From NCBI RefSeq assembly GCF_023195915.1, contig NZ_JALPRP010000001.1:310001-374000 (forward strand): a stretch of DNA of 64,000 nt, written 5' to 3'. The translations under genes were made by a program, and so were the position numbers. The notes beneath the pieces were generated by a model. That model had not been told where the DNA came from, made no database searches, and was given only the letters and a program-made list of their open reading frames with translations. This DNA is from Methanoculleus sp. 7T (GTDB lineage Archaea > Halobacteriota > Methanomicrobia > Methanomicrobiales > Methanoculleaceae). Shown one piece after another: positions 43,525 through 53,483 of this stretch (positions within the stretch are counted from its first letter, which is position 1; every line of letters begins with the position of its first letter).

Positions 43525-46500
43525 ACGGCCAGATGTATGAATCAGAAGTCGAAGAGGCCGCCCTCCAGTGGTTCGAGGAGATCGGCTACAATGTCCTCTA
43601 CGGTCCGGAGATCGAAAAAGATGGGGCATATCCAGAGCGGACCGATTATGCCGACTCCCTACTCCACGAGCGACTGCGGGAAGCACTCGTCCGGATCAAC
43701 TCAAAACTCCCGATGGGGGCTATCGAGGAGGCATACCGTAAGATTATCGCCCCCACCTCTCCCTCCCTCATCGAGAACAACCAGACCTTCCACCGGTACC
43801 TCACCGACGGGGTCACGGTCGAATACCGGGATGCAGATGGCGTGCTCCGTCATGGCATCGTTCAGGTCATTGATAGCGATGATCCCAACAACAACGATTG
43901 GGCTGCCGTAAATCAGTTTACCGTGAAGGGAACGGGCCGGCCTCGCCGGCCCGATATCGTTGTCTTCATCAATGGACTTCCAATTGCCGTCATCGAACTC
44001 AAAAATCCTGCTGATGAGGATGCGACTATCTGGACAGCGTATAACGACCTTCAGACCTATAAACAGCAGATCCCGTCTCTGTTTACTACTAACGAGATCC
44101 TAGTCATAGCCGATGGCGTCTATGCAAAGGTCGGATCGCTTACTGCCGACGAAGACCGATTCATGCCCTGGCGGACAGTCGAGGGCACGGAGACTGCGCC
44201 TGCATCGTCTGTTGAACTCGATGTACTCATACGGGGACTCTTCGCCCACGAACGGCTCCTCGAATATCTTAAAAACTTCATCCTGTTTGAGAACGATGGA
44301 GATACCGTCAAGAAAAAGATCGCCGGCTACCACCAGTTCTTCGCGGTTCAGGAAGCCGTGAAGAGTACCGTCCTTGCCGCCTCCCCTGACGGCGACCGGA
44401 AAATAGGCGTCATCTGGCATACCCAGGGCTCAGGGAAGAGCCTTACGATGGCCTTCTACGCACGGAAGGTCATCCTCCAACCCGAGATGGAGAACCCGAC
44501 CCTTGTCGTGCTGACAGATGAGAACGACCTCGACAACCAGCTCTTCGAGACCTTCGCTCACTGCAGCGAACATATTCGGCAGAAACCCATCCAGGCAAAC
44601 AGCAGGAAGCATCTCAGGGAACTCCTGCAACAGCGGGATTCCGGTGGCGTCATATTCTCCACGGTCCAGAAATTTTTCCCGGGGAAAGACGAGGAGAATC
44701 ACCCTCTCCTTTCGGCTCGTCATAACATCGTCTTCATCGCCGACGAAGCCCATCGCAGCCACTATGGATTCCAGGGTCACGTAGATAAAAAGACTGGATA
44801 CATCAGGTACGGCTTTGCCGAGTATATCAGACAGGCTCTCCCCAACGCCTCGTCTATTGGATTTACCGGCACCCCCATCTCGCTAAAAGATCGGGACACG
44901 CGGCGGGTCTTCGGCGACGATATCAGTACCTATGATGTCATCCAGGCACAGGCAGACGGTGTTGTCGTGCCCATCTACTATGAAGGGCGACACGTCAGGC
45001 TCAACCTGCCAGATGAGTTGAAACCAAAGATCGACGAAGACCTCGAGTACATCACCGAAGGCGAGGAAGACGAGACAAAGGAGAAGCTCAAGTCCAAGTG
45101 GGCGCAGCTCGAGGCCGTCGTCGGAACCCAGCGCAGAATCGACACTATCGCAGAGGACATTGTTAACCACTTCGAAAAGCGCCAGGAAATGCTCGCCGGG
45201 AAAGCGATGATCGTCTGCATGAGCCGGAGGATCTGCGTCGAGATGTACAACGCACTCATCCGGCTCCGGCCAGACTGGCATAGCGAGGATGACACCACCG
45301 GCGTTGTCAAAATCGTTATGTCGGGCACAAAGTCAGAAAAACCAGACTGGCAGATACACTTCCGCTCCAAAGCACAACGGAACTTTCTCCGAAACCGGTT
45401 CGTGGACCCTAATGATCCGTTCAAGATCGTCATTGTCCGGGATATGTGGAACACTGGATTTAACGCACCCTGTCTGCACACAATGTACGTCGACAAACCA
45501 ATGCAGGGTCACGGCTTGATGCAGACCATCGCCCGGGTCAACCGCGTCTTCCGGGACAAGCCCGGGGGACTCATCGTCGATTACCTTGGCATCGCCCCCC
45601 GGATGAAGACGGCACTCGCTGAGTACACTGCGAAGAAAAAGAAGGGCCTCACCGTCGACGAGATTGAAGAGGCTGTCAGGCTCATGTGCATCAAATATGA
45701 AGTCTGCTGCGACATTCTGCATGGCTTTGACTGGACGGCATGGAACAGTGGCGACCCCGGCCGCCGCCTTGCTCTCATCCCGGCTGCCATGGAACACATC
45801 CTTCTGCAGAAAGACGGCAAGAAACAGTTCCTCGATGCGGTCACGCAGCTCTCATCCGCCTTTGCGCTCGTTGTGCCGCATGAGGCAACCGAAGTGATCC
45901 GGACGGATGTAGCGTTCTTCCAGACGATCCGGGCGTCGATCCTCAAGTCCACGGCTCGAAGCGGGAAATCTGCTGATGCCCTCGACCTTGCTGTCAACCA
46001 GCTCATCTCAGAGGCAATAACGCCCGAAGGACCGGTTGACATCTTCCAGTTGGCCGGCATCGACAAGCCTGACATATCCATCCTCTCCGATGAATTCTTG
46101 GCAGAGGTTAGGGATCTCCCGCAGAAGAATCTCGCCGTTGAACTCTTACGAAAACTCATTGACGACAAGATCCGAGCAAAACTTCAGAAGAACGTGGTGC
46201 AGTCACGGCGACTCTCTGAAATGCTGGAAAAATCAATCCGTGAATACGAAAGTCGATCCGTTGAAACCGCTATTATCATTGAACACCTGATTCGGACGGC
46301 ACAGGAGGTCAGAAATGCAATCACGCGGGGCGAGGAGATGGGGCTTTCGAGTGCGGAGATCGCGTTCTATGATGCCCTGGCCGCCAACGAAACCGCCCAG
46401 CAGGTTATGGCGGATGAAGATCTCCGCAAGATTGCTAGCGAACTAGTTGAAGCCGTCCGGAAGAATGTAACCATTGACTGGGCACTCAAAGAGAGCGTCA

Positions 46501-46631
46501 GAGCAAAGATGCGGATCGCTGTGAAGAGAATTTTGAACCAACATGGATATCCACCCGATAAGAGAGAAGAGGCAACCCAACTCGTCCTGATGCAAGCCGA
46601 GAGATTGTGTGGGGAGATTGCAGGAGAGTGA
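43521..46631 (+). CDS. hsdR: type I restriction enzyme R subunit (element copy)
   Basis: 1036 aa, the long HsdR form. Nuclease: [20 protein letters not shown]. Motor: Walker [14 protein letters not shown], motif [16 protein letters not shown], motif [18 protein letters not shown], motif [16 protein letters not shown], motif [19 protein letters not shown] helical C-terminal domain follows that contacts the M/S complex. ATG at 43521 overlaps the hsdS stop. It is of a different subfamily from the chromosomal EcoEI-type hsdR. Intact. Confidence 0.93.
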   Translation: MNGQMYESEVEEAALQWFEEIGYNVLYGPEIEKDGAYPERTDYADSLLHERLREALVRINSKLPMGAIEEAYRKIIAPTSPSLIENNQTFHRYLTDGVTVEYRDADGVLRHGIVQVIDSDDPNNNDWAAVNQFTVKGTGRPRRPDIVVFINGLPIAVIELKNPADEDATIWTAYNDLQTYKQQIPSLFTTNEILVIADGVYAKVGSLTADEDRFMPWRTVEGTETAPASSVELDVLIRGLFAHERLLEYLKNFILFENDGDTVKKKIAGYHQFFAVQEAVKSTVLAASPDGDRKIGVIWHTQGSGKSLTMAFYARKVILQPEMENPTLVVLTDENDLDNQLFETFAHCSEHIRQKPIQANSRKHLRELLQQRDSGGVIFSTVQKFFPGKDEENHPLLSARHNIVFIADEAHRSHYGFQGHVDKKTGYIRYGFAEYIRQALPNASSIGFTGTPISLKDRDTRRVFGDDISTYDVIQAQADGVVVPIYYEGRHVRLNLPDELKPKIDEDLEYITEGEEDETKEKLKSKWAQLEAVVGTQRRIDTIAEDIVNHFEKRQEMLAGKAMIVCMSRRICVEMYNALIRLRPDWHSEDDTTGVVKIVMSGTKSEKPDWQIHFRSKAQRNFLRNRFVDPNDPFKIVIVRDMWNTGFNAPCLHTMYVDKPMQGHGLMQTIARVNRVFRDKPGGLIVDYLGIAPRMKTALAEYTAKKKKGLTVDEIEEAVRLMCIKYEVCCDILHGFDWTAWNSGDPGRRLALIPAAMEHILLQKDGKKQFLDAVTQLSSAFALVVPHEATEVIRTDVAFFQTIRASILKSTARSGKSADALDLAVNQLISEAITPEGPVDIFQLAGIDKPDISILSDEFLAEVRDLPQKNLAVELLRKLIDDKIRAKLQKNVVQSRRLSEMLEKSIREYESRSVETAIIIEHLIRTAQEVRNAITRGEEMGLSSAEIAFYDALAANETAQQVMADEDLRKIASELVEAVRKNVTIDWALKESVRAKMRIAVKRILNQHGYPPDKREEATQLVLMQAERLCGEIAGE

Positions 46632-46639
46632 GGCTCACC

Positions 46640-46728
46640 TCACGCACCTCCCGCACCTTCTCCGGCTCGTACCGCAGCACGATCTCGCTAGTCCTGCCGC
46701 CGGACTGCGCCTGAAGCGAGCCACCCAA
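46640..46728 (-). pseudogene. C-terminal fragment of an Orc1/Cdc6 gene
   Basis: The minus strand encodes QSGGRTSEIVLRYEPEKVRE, nearly the same as the end of the Orc1/Cdc6 protein at 47527 (QAGGRTSEVVLRYEPEKVV). Nothing upstream of it in this frame looks like Orc1; the GC-rich palindromic repeat begins about 100 bp away. It is a leftover of a duplicated initiator gene, perhaps from recombination through the repeats. Confidence 0.7.
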
Positions 46729-46826
46729 CTACAGAACGTCGAGCTTACGCGGTCCGAACCGTACGTAGACGCTCGATGGCCAGAGTGAGTTTGTGCGAGA
46801 AACACCGTTGGTTTGAACATCTCATC

Positions 46827-47411
46827 GGCAGACCACACTCCCTCCGGTCGGCCGAGGCCCGCGCCTCCGGCGCTTCGCTTCGTTCCGCTCCCGCTCCACT
46901 TCGCGACCCTCACCTCCCTCCGCTCGTGGCGTCTGCCTGATCTCTTCTTCCTGTCCGGGATCTCAGACGACCATGACCGGCTCGGAACTCGCCGGTCATC
47001 GTCTGGTCGGGAGTGCTCGTCGCGCCGTGCTGCGGCACCGCGCTCCTCGCACGGAGGGGTGCCTTGCGTCACCCCTCAATCGAGACCCCCCACCGCCCGG
47101 CGCTCCGCGCCTCCTCCCGCCCCTCGAGGGGCGGGCAGTGCAAGGCGATAGGCCGTAGATGGGGAGAAGCAACCGACCGGCCAGATCGAGCAATCCGAAA
47201 TCTCAAAAGAGAGGGGGTGGCCCCGCAGGGCCACCGCCTCCCGCGCGGAGCACGGTGCGATAGCACGGTGCGGAGCGCGTACTCCTGCAGGCGGCGGCCG
47301 GCGAGGCTCGAGCCGACCGCGGCCGTCAGAGAACCCTGGCAGGAAGAAGAGATCAGGCAGACGCCACGAGCGGAGGGGGGCTTCAGCCGACCGGAGGGAG
47401 TGTGGTCTGCC
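46827..47411. repeat. 585-bp GC-rich imperfect palindrome with 26-bp perfect terminal inverted repeats
   Basis: The termini 46827-46852 and 47386-47411 are perfect 26-bp inverted repeats. A second perfect inner pair of 36 bp lies at 46917-46952 and 47341-47376. The two halves are diverged copies of one unit of about 300 bp (repeat A). A further copy, in the reverse orientation, is at 58460-58725. Short frames on all strands look like shadows of high GC. It fills most of the interval between hsdR and the Orc1 gene and could be a miniature insertion sequence, a structured RNA or an origin element. Confidence 0.65.
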
Positions 47412-47526
47412 GGTTGGGGTCCCGCTGGCCGACTGCCGCACAAGAGAAATAATCGGTTATTCTAGCTCGCCGGAACTGAAGAACCTCGGCGAAATAATCC
47501 CCACTCAAGCCCCGGCGGATCTCCGT

Positions 47527-48654
47527 TCATCCGCAGATCTGCACCACCTTCTCCGGCTCATACCGCAGGACGACCTCGCTCGTCCGCCCACCGGCCTGCA
47601 CCCGGATCAGGTCGACCAGCCGCAACGCATCGAGTTTCCGTAACCGCTTGAAGAAGGCCGTGTAGCTGATCTTCGGCTTGCCCTCCCCCCCGGTGTAGAT
47701 CGCGCCGGAGATCAGCGGTTCGGTCTGCCCCTGCGACAACTCCGCGATCTTCCGGAGCAGCAGCCGCTCATCTGCAGAGAGCGCCCGGATCGTGCAGGCG
47801 AGGTGAACGTGCTTTGCCTGCTCGTAGGCCTTCGTAATATCCTCCTCGATGACCTCGGTGCGGGCGGCGCACTCCGCGTTCAGCACCGCCCGCTTCACCA
47901 GGTCCAGCCCCACACGCACGTCGCCCGACTCCATCGTCTGCTCGACGATACGGTCCAGCATCGGCACCGAGAACACACCGGGATAGAGCCCGACCCGGAT
48001 CCGCTCCTGGAGGATGCCCCGGATCTCTTCAGCATCGTAGGGCGGGAAGTAGATCTCCGACGGACGGAACGGCGAGATGACCCATCTGCTCAGGTCACTC
48101 GCAAGGTCCATGTCCATGTCGCTGATTGTCGCAAAGACCGCAGCCCGGGCACCAGGATAATCCTGGTGCAGCCGGAGCAGGGAGTTAACGACATCGCCCA
48201 GCGTATTGTTGTAGTGGAGCAGGTTCGCGTCGTCCAGGCAGACGATCAGGCTCTTCTCCTGCCGCTGCAGGGCGCCGCCGATGGCATCCATCACCGACTT
48301 GATCGAGATCCCGGTCCGCGCCGGCGCGTGGCCGAAGACCGCTGCGTAGATCCGGGAGAAGACCATGTACTTCGTCCGGTCGTTCTGGCAGTTGACGTAG
48401 ACCGGCAGGATCTTCTTTGTGGTCTGCTCGAGTTCGGCAAAGATCCGGAGCACGCTGGTCGTCTTCCCGGTTCCGGGCAGACCCCTGCAGACGGCGTTCA
48501 GCGCCCGCCCGCCTTCGAGTGCGGGACGGACCTGGTAGGCAAGGTCGTTGAGCTGGCTTTCGCGGTAGTTGAAGAGCTCCGGGACGTAGTCGATCTCGAA
48601 GACATCGATACTCCGAAAGAGCGTCTGGTCGGACATGAGGAGTCGCGTTCTCAT
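47527..48654 (-). CDS. Orc1/Cdc6 family replication initiator
   Basis: 375 aa AAA+ protein. Walker A is CRGLPGTGKTTSVLRIF near residue 57, Walker B LIVCLDDANLLHY, and sensor 2 region GDVRVGLDLVKRAVL. The C-terminal winged helix (ISYTAFFKRLRKLDALRLVD) is complete. It should bind origin repeats and, with the element primase, start replication. The ATG at 48654 has TTAAGTAA-like TATA sequence about 26 bp upstream and no ribosome site, so it is probably leaderless; an in-frame ATG at 48636 is an alternative. Confidence 0.9.
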   Translation of the reverse strand: MRTRLLMSDQTLFRSIDVFEIDYVPELFNYRESQLNDLAYQVRPALEGGRALNAVCRGLPGTGKTTSVLRIFAELEQTTKKILPVYVNCQNDRTKYMVFSRIYAAVFGHAPARTGISIKSVMDAIGGALQRQEKSLIVCLDDANLLHYNNTLGDVVNSLLRLHQDYPGARAAVFATISDMDMDLASDLSRWVISPFRPSEIYFPPYDAEEIRGILQERIRVGLYPGVFSVPMLDRIVEQTMESGDVRVGLDLVKRAVLNAECAARTEVIEEDITKAYEQAKHVHLACTIRALSADERLLLRKIAELSQGQTEPLISGAIYTGGEGKPKISYTAFFKRLRKLDALRLVDLIRVQAGGRTSEVVLRYEPEKVVQICG

Positions 48655-48799
48655 ACAGGGATCGTCGGGAGGCGGTTACTTAAGCGGCGACCGTGCGCAT
48701 AGTGAAAGTGAAAACGGAATTGTGTCGGGAGACTTCTACGCTCATACTGCGTTGTTGTGTTCGATAGAGGCACTGTGCACGAGAACTCTCTATGGCTGA

Positions 48800-49042
48800 T
48801 CACCCACCCAGCATCTTCACCAGCACCGCCACGACCCCGCCGACGACCCCGCCGGCCCCGGCGCTTACTGTCGAGAGCCGACGCTCCTCGCCCGCTTTCT
48901 CGGCTCGCCAGCCCTCCAGCGCCCGAATTCGGACCTCAAATTCTTCGTCCTGTGCCTCCATTCTCTGCAGCGCCCGGCAGATCCACTTCACGTCCCGGTT
49001 CGTTTCGTAGACGAGCTCCCGGGTGGTCTTTTCTCCGGTCAT
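48800..49042 (-). CDS. small coiled-coil protein with C-terminal membrane segment
   Basis: 80 aa. A coiled-coil N-terminus (VKWICRALQRMEAQDEEFEV, RIRALEGWRAEKAGEE) is followed by one hydrophobic Gly/Val-rich helix (AGAGGVVGGVVAVLVKMLG). This is the layout of phage XhlA/haemolysin-like small proteins and of some archaeal virus membrane proteins. A weak but suggestive virus-like trait in the element. Confidence 0.6.
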   Translation of the reverse strand: MTGEKTTRELVYETNRDVKWICRALQRMEAQDEEFEVRIRALEGWRAEKAGEERRLSTVSAGAGGVVGGVVAVLVKMLGG

Positions 49043-49117
49043 CCTGGTAACCCTCCCGGAGGACTATAGGCCATCGGACCCAAAAAGACTGACCGTAAAA
49101 GATATACGCAGGAATCC

Positions 49118-49134
49118 GAGCCCAATTTGGGCTC
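49118..49134. promoter_or_regulatory. 17-bp perfect palindrome
   Basis: GAGCCCAATTTGGGCTC lies between two divergent genes, about 75 bp from one start and 90 bp from the other. It could be an operator for a dimeric regulator or, on RNA level, a short hairpin; without a T-tract it is not a typical terminator. Confidence 0.4.
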
Positions 49135-49224
49135 TCCAATAAAGTCAGGTTGATATTACTATAGGGCATAAGTATGACTGTCTGTCATATTCCCGGGAAG
49201 CCTGGCAGGCAGGAGAAAGCCCCC

Positions 49225-49734
49225 ATGGCAGACTTCGTGCAGAAGACCGTGAACAAAACGGCGGTCCGGGACCTTTCCGTCCCGATCGCTGATGTAACGT
49301 CGTTTAACAACCTCGTCCAGTCCGTCATCGACGACAACCCGTTCGGGTGCGTCGGGTATACCGGCTCTGACGGGCAGCCGGTGGCTGCGATCGTCCGCAA
49401 CCGCGAGCACTACACCGCGAAGGTGAACTTCCTCGACGGTGAGGGGAAGCGGGTGGGGACCGTCTCGCTCCAGTCCCCGACGATCGCCGCGTTCGAGGCG
49501 ACCGCCGCGGAGGTCCTCGACAACGCGGCCCTCAAGAGCGCGATGGGCGCAGCCGATGTCCTCCGGAACGCCCCCGGCGAGACCTACTACGCACAGCTCA
49601 AGTGCCACGACCCGTCGGGTGACGACTACTACGTCACCTTCACCCGGAAGAGCGTCCGGATCTCGTCCTACCAGGACGACACCATCCGGAACGCGGTCGA
49701 GACCTGGGCCGACGCTGTCGCTTCGCTGGACTGA
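49225..49734 (+). CDS. hypothetical protein, 169 aa, element cargo
   Basis: ATG at 49225 with AGGAG about nine bases upstream; an ATG at 49174 would add 17 unlikely residues. The N-terminus MADFVQKTVNKTAVRDLSVP is followed by beta-rich, Thr/Val/Tyr-rich sequence (NREHYTAKVNFLDGEGKRVG, DDYYVTFTRKSVRISSYQDD). No motif recognised. Uniform composition and strong codon bias suggest an expressed gene. It could be a structural or DNA-binding protein; I cannot tell. Confidence 0.55.
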   Translation: MADFVQKTVNKTAVRDLSVPIADVTSFNNLVQSVIDDNPFGCVGYTGSDGQPVAAIVRNREHYTAKVNFLDGEGKRVGTVSLQSPTIAAFEATAAEVLDNAALKSAMGAADVLRNAPGETYYAQLKCHDPSGDDYYVTFTRKSVRISSYQDDTIRNAVETWADAVASLD

Positions 49735-50067
49735 GGGGGATACACCCCCTCTCCGTTCTGAAAGATGGATAGATTAGCGATATCTTTTGGATTTGACAGA
49801 TGAAACAAAGGTCTGATTTTAGGCATTGAAGTCAAGCGACATATATTGCCCCAATTCCCGAGAAACGGCAGGAACGGGGGGCCATATTGACCATATGAGG
49901 GGCCGGAAATTTCCGGACACTATTGAGTATACCTCGCCCCAAGATCGGCCATCTCAGGGACTCTGTGAGGTCTGCTTTTCTGAAGAAATCTGCTCCGATC
50001 ACCGGGTTTCGGGATTGCTGCACTAAACTCTCTGCATTTTTATTGTTGCACCGCGTAGTGTGAAACA
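49735..50067. other. intergenic region, no gene recognised
   Basis: 333 bp of mixed composition between a hypothetical gene and the lipoprotein nuclease gene. No frame with a ribosome site is convincing; it probably holds the promoter of the downstream gene. Confidence 0.35.
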
Positions 50068-51075
50068 ATGACCCGACTGCCATTCTCCCGAGCATTGTCC
50101 ACCTGCGCAGTGCTCATTCTTCTCATCACCTGCACTGCCGGGTGTACGGTCAATGTCTCGGCACCTACCATCACAATGTCCGACCTCCCCTGCACACCGG
50201 GACAGACAACGCCCTCCCCGACCGCCAGCCCGACCCTGGAGGAAACCTGCACCCCGACGCCAACCGTGATCGAAACCCCGCCGGTATTGAACGGCACGAT
50301 CCGGGTCGGCGCCTTCAACATCCAGGTCTTCGGCACCACGAAGGCAGGGAAGCCCGAGGTGATGGATGTGCTCGCACGGATCATCCGGACCTACGATATC
50401 GTCGCCGTCCAGGAGGTCCGCGACATCTCCGGCACCGCACTACCGGCACTTCTCGATGCTGTGAACGCTGACGGCTCCGACTACGCCTACATCGCGAGCG
50501 AGCGGCTCGGCCGGACGAGCAGCAAGGAGCAGTACGCCTACTTCTATGACCAGAGCACCATTGTGCTGACGGCACCCGGCATAACCTACCCTGAGCCGGA
50601 GGGCACCGACCCGTTCCACCGGCAGCCGTTCATTGCTCCGTTCGCGGTGTGTGGCGGGACGTTCGATGCGGTCTACATCGTCGTTCACACCGACCCCGAC
50701 GAGGCCACCGAGGAGATCGACGCCCTTGATGCCGTGGTGGAGTACTCCCGCGGGATCTACCCTGCAGAGCAGGACTTCATCGTCCTGGGCGACCTGAACG
50801 CTGACGGGTCGTACTTCGACGAGGACGGCGCCACGACGATGAGGTGCGAGGAGTACACCTGGCTAATCACGAACGGCTTCGACACCACCACGAAAAGTAC
50901 GGATGTCACCTACGACCGGATCATCATCACCGGCGGCGCCGGCACCGACTATACGGGCGAGGCTGGGGTATTCCGGTTCGACACTGCGTATGGGCTGAAC
51001 CAGACGATGGCAGAAGATGTCTCGGATCACTATCCGGTGTACGCGGTTTTCTGGACGAGACAAGACAAGGATTGA
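50068..51075 (+). CDS. secreted lipoprotein of the endonuclease/exonuclease/phosphatase (DNase I-like) family
   Basis: 335 aa. N-terminal lipoprotein signal: hydrophobic CAVLILLITC and lipobox TAGC, then a Pro/Thr-rich linker (residues 40-80). The catalytic domain has the EEP motifs: RVGAFNIQVFG (Asn), VAVQEVRDISG (Glu metal ligand), FDAVYIVVHTDPD, VLGDLNADGSY (Asp/Asn) and EDVSDHYPVYAVF (Ser-Asp-His). It should hydrolyse phosphodiester bonds outside the cell, probably extracellular DNA. Unusual cargo for an archaeal element; possible roles are barrier against incoming DNA or nutrient scavenging. Confidence 0.82.
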   Translation: MTRLPFSRALSTCAVLILLITCTAGCTVNVSAPTITMSDLPCTPGQTTPSPTASPTLEETCTPTPTVIETPPVLNGTIRVGAFNIQVFGTTKAGKPEVMDVLARIIRTYDIVAVQEVRDISGTALPALLDAVNADGSDYAYIASERLGRTSSKEQYAYFYDQSTIVLTAPGITYPEPEGTDPFHRQPFIAPFAVCGGTFDAVYIVVHTDPDEATEEIDALDAVVEYSRGIYPAEQDFIVLGDLNADGSYFDEDGATTMRCEEYTWLITNGFDTTTKSTDVTYDRIIITGGAGTDYTGEAGVFRFDTAYGLNQTMAEDVSDHYPVYAVFWTRQDKD

Positions 51076-51164
51076 AGAGATACTCTTTTTTCAAGTGCGG
51101 TTCCGGGTGTGCATGTTCTTGTTATGATGCGCCTGGCATCCTCGTGATGGGGGACTGCCGCCCC

Positions 51165-51325
51165 CCACGCCCCGGCGTTGCGAGCGGCGGTCCCGGCACA
51201 GCCGTCACGCTGCGCGGCCTTGCCGAGCGAGTGAGGGCGTCCGCGGTCACGGACGCCAGGAGGAACCAGGGCGATGTTCCGAAGCGAGCATCGCGAGTGA
51301 GGAAGCTCGTCCGCCCACGTCTGCC
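51165..51325 (+). repeat. GC-rich repeat B, copy 1
   Basis: Non-coding stretch after the nuclease gene. It aligns by eye with 56055-56215 in the same orientation, and with 58258-58390 and about 58785-58870 in reverse. Shared words include GCCGTCACGCTGCG, CCGAGCGAGTGA and GGCGTCCGCG. Each copy is about 100-160 bp. All copies lie within the right half of the element. Confidence 0.55.
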
Positions 51326-51370
51326 AAAAGGGAGAGTTCTCCACAATCTCTAGAGAGAGTTCTTTGGCCT

Positions 51371-52342
51371 TTAGTCCGCATCTTCGGGGACGTTCAGACT
51401 TTTAATTATCGGGGAGAAGAACTCACGAAACATCTTAAGATTATTTTCTATCCACTCGAATTGTTCGTGCCATTCAGAAGTGTCTGCAGGATCCGTCATC
51501 GGTCGAACCAACCGGATGAGGTGATCAATCCGCTCTGGCCGATAGATCCACTCAATATGGGGATTCAGTTTCTCTGCCGCAACCTGCTCAAAGTTTTCCT
51601 TTATTTGCTGGAAATATTCATTTTTGTGCTGACCTCCAACCCAAATCTCGACATCAATCCATTTTTCACGCTGATGAATTTTTGCGGCCAGTGTAAAGCC
51701 GCTTTTTCCAATCCCATATGCTATCCAATTCTGCGGATACGGTTTCCGGGGTTTCAGCTTTGAGCAGACGCTTTCGAGATACTCGTTAAAGCCACTCCAA
51801 TACTCTAACTGGATTCCTTGCGAATCCGTCAATTCCGAAGGTTGTCTTGATGCATGAATCGACTTCGTCCATTCATTGGGTTTGGATACGACATTGAATC
51901 GAGGTGCGGGTGAGGAATCTCCAATTCTCCATAATTCAACCTCAATGCCAAAAAAATTGAGCGACTCTTCTGAGATTTGATTGAGCCAATCGAGTGCAGC
52001 ACGATGCTCATCGGTAAACTTTCTGGCGATCCAGACGACGGTCTTCGCCTCAAGTCCAGCACTATACGTAATTATCTGGCCAAGGTGCGAGTGATCAGTC
52101 TTCTCAAGCTGGTTTTCAATGAGCACGTATGTATTGGTGGCCGGATCTCTTGCAAGAATGTCGGCTTTGTAAGGACCCACCCCCTGCTCAGTACTGACGG
52201 ATTCCAGTTCCATCCCAAGAGCATCACCCAAGATCTCAAGGTTTTCGATCTGGGCAAGCCAGGGTGTAAAATCCCGCGCCTCATCTAACCAACCAGCGCG
52301 GAGATCAACCTCTTCTAGTCTCCCAAAATGATTTCTACCCAT
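51371..52342 (-). CDS. DUF4268 protein with PD-(D/E)XK nuclease-like N-terminus
   Basis: 323 aa. The first half carries a nuclease-like core: YKADILARDPATNTYVLIEN, QLEKTDHSHLGQIITYSAGL and VVWIARKFTDEHRAALDWLN, a pattern common to DUF91/NucS-type and restriction-type folds (D, then E-x-Q). The second half matches the DUF4268 region (WIAYGIGKSGFTLAAKIH, then EVQW-type strands). Such proteins are frequent solitary genes in defence islands. AT-rich compared with neighbours. Activity not proven. Confidence 0.7.
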   Translation of the reverse strand: MGRNHFGRLEEVDLRAGWLDEARDFTPWLAQIENLEILGDALGMELESVSTEQGVGPYKADILARDPATNTYVLIENQLEKTDHSHLGQIITYSAGLEAKTVVWIARKFTDEHRAALDWLNQISEESLNFFGIEVELWRIGDSSPAPRFNVVSKPNEWTKSIHASRQPSELTDSQGIQLEYWSGFNEYLESVCSKLKPRKPYPQNWIAYGIGKSGFTLAAKIHQREKWIDVEIWVGGQHKNEYFQQIKENFEQVAAEKLNPHIEWIYRPERIDHLIRLVRPMTDPADTSEWHEQFEWIENNLKMFREFFSPIIKSLNVPEDAD

Positions 52343-52521
52343 TCATCTCGCTCCGTTTATAGGGGGGGATTTGAATTAACTCGGGAACAACAATAGTAAG
52401 TCTAAACCTTTCCTAAAATTTATAATTGCCCGCCTGTGCCTATTGCTTAATCACCGCTTCCAGATCCCCACCTGTTCACCACGCCTAATATAGAGGGAGC
52501 CGCACTCCATCTATCTCCATG

Positions 52522-53400
52522 TTATTTGGCGTCACTCTCAAGCAGACCGCTCACACAGGCAATGTATCTCCCGGCATCGGTGATGTGAACAGAAAAACGC
52601 CTGCCGCTCCAGATACGCGTGATGTAGCCTGCAGCCTCCAGTTTGTGCAGGTATTTTCGGTTCATTCTGTTGAGAAGTTCCCGGTTCTTCGGCCCTGAAC
52701 TGTATTCGCCAGACTTGTTTCTCTTTTCGGGCGGCAATTCGTCATATCCTTCAAATCCTTGCTTGTGGAAAAAGCCGAAGAGGTCCTCGCTGGTCATCCC
52801 CTCCCCCCGCCGGTAGAGCTCGCACAGCAGCAGCTGGCACTCGGCGTCCGGCATCATGATGGAGAAGTTATACAGCGGTTCGACCTGCCCGGTCTCCACG
52901 ATACTCAGACCGTGGTCCGCCTCGAGTGCGGCATCGTCACCCGTTGCATAGCGGTCCGCATGCACATAGTACGCCCTAACCCCATGCACCATCGCCGCCA
53001 TGGTGACGGCCACCGACGTCATCCTGCCGCAGGCCGACATGTTGATGAGGACATCGTTCCCCTGCCGCTTCTCTCTCACAATCAGGGACGAGACGACCCG
53101 GAGCACATCAAGGATGTCAAACATATTGCAGTAGGCGACCTCAGGGCGGACACCTGCCGCCAGCAGCCCCTCACAGACCCTCTTCGTATAGTGGCGCTGC
53201 TTCTCCAGCATCTGCTCATCCAGGTCGGCGTTGTCCGGGACCACGATGACGTACGCACGCTCGGCCCGGTATGTATTAAACGGCTTTACGGCCCGGTCGA
53301 TCTCGTGGCCGAGCGGGATCAGGTGAACCCGCTCGTTCAGGCCATCGGCCCTGGCAGGCCGGATCGGATCAGAAGTTTTCACAATATTCACAATAGTCAC
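52522..53400 (-). CDS. DUF6293/HFX_2341-type regulator, CARF-like sensor plus winged helix (copy 3)
   Basis: 292 aa from a GTG. Shares VHLIPLGHEIDRAVKPFNTY, the loop LINMSACGRMTSVAVTMAAM, the LLNRMNRKYLHKLEAAGYIT helix and a C-terminal wing (FSVHITDAGRYIACV) with copy 2. It is divergent from the HhH gene at 53484 over 83 bp; TCACGTGA, an 8-bp palindrome, straddles its start (53396-53403), and TTCACAATA-like words are repeated there. Likely nucleotide-responsive DNA-binding regulator of that operon. Confidence 0.68.
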   Translation of the reverse strand: MTIVNIVKTSDPIRPARADGLNERVHLIPLGHEIDRAVKPFNTYRAERAYVIVVPDNADLDEQMLEKQRHYTKRVCEGLLAAGVRPEVAYCNMFDILDVLRVVSSLIVREKRQGNDVLINMSACGRMTSVAVTMAAMVHGVRAYYVHADRYATGDDAALEADHGLSIVETGQVEPLYNFSIMMPDAECQLLLCELYRRGEGMTSEDLFGFFHKQGFEGYDELPPEKRNKSGEYSSGPKNRELLNRMNRKYLHKLEAAGYITRIWSGRRFSVHITDAGRYIACVSGLLESDAK

Positions 53401-53483
53401 GTGAATTTTTTAATTGTTTCCCTGTGCGTATACAACAATGGGACAGGGCGACGGGGGAGCCCTGCTCACACGAGGAACCAGAA

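Noticed and set aside
46813-47465. Several overlapping frames of 60-150 codons on both strands between hsdR and the Orc1 gene
   Set aside because: They are Arg/Pro/Ser-rich, lack ribosome sites and are produced by the GC-rich palindromic repeat; the same peptides appear in the reverse copy at 58.5 kb.
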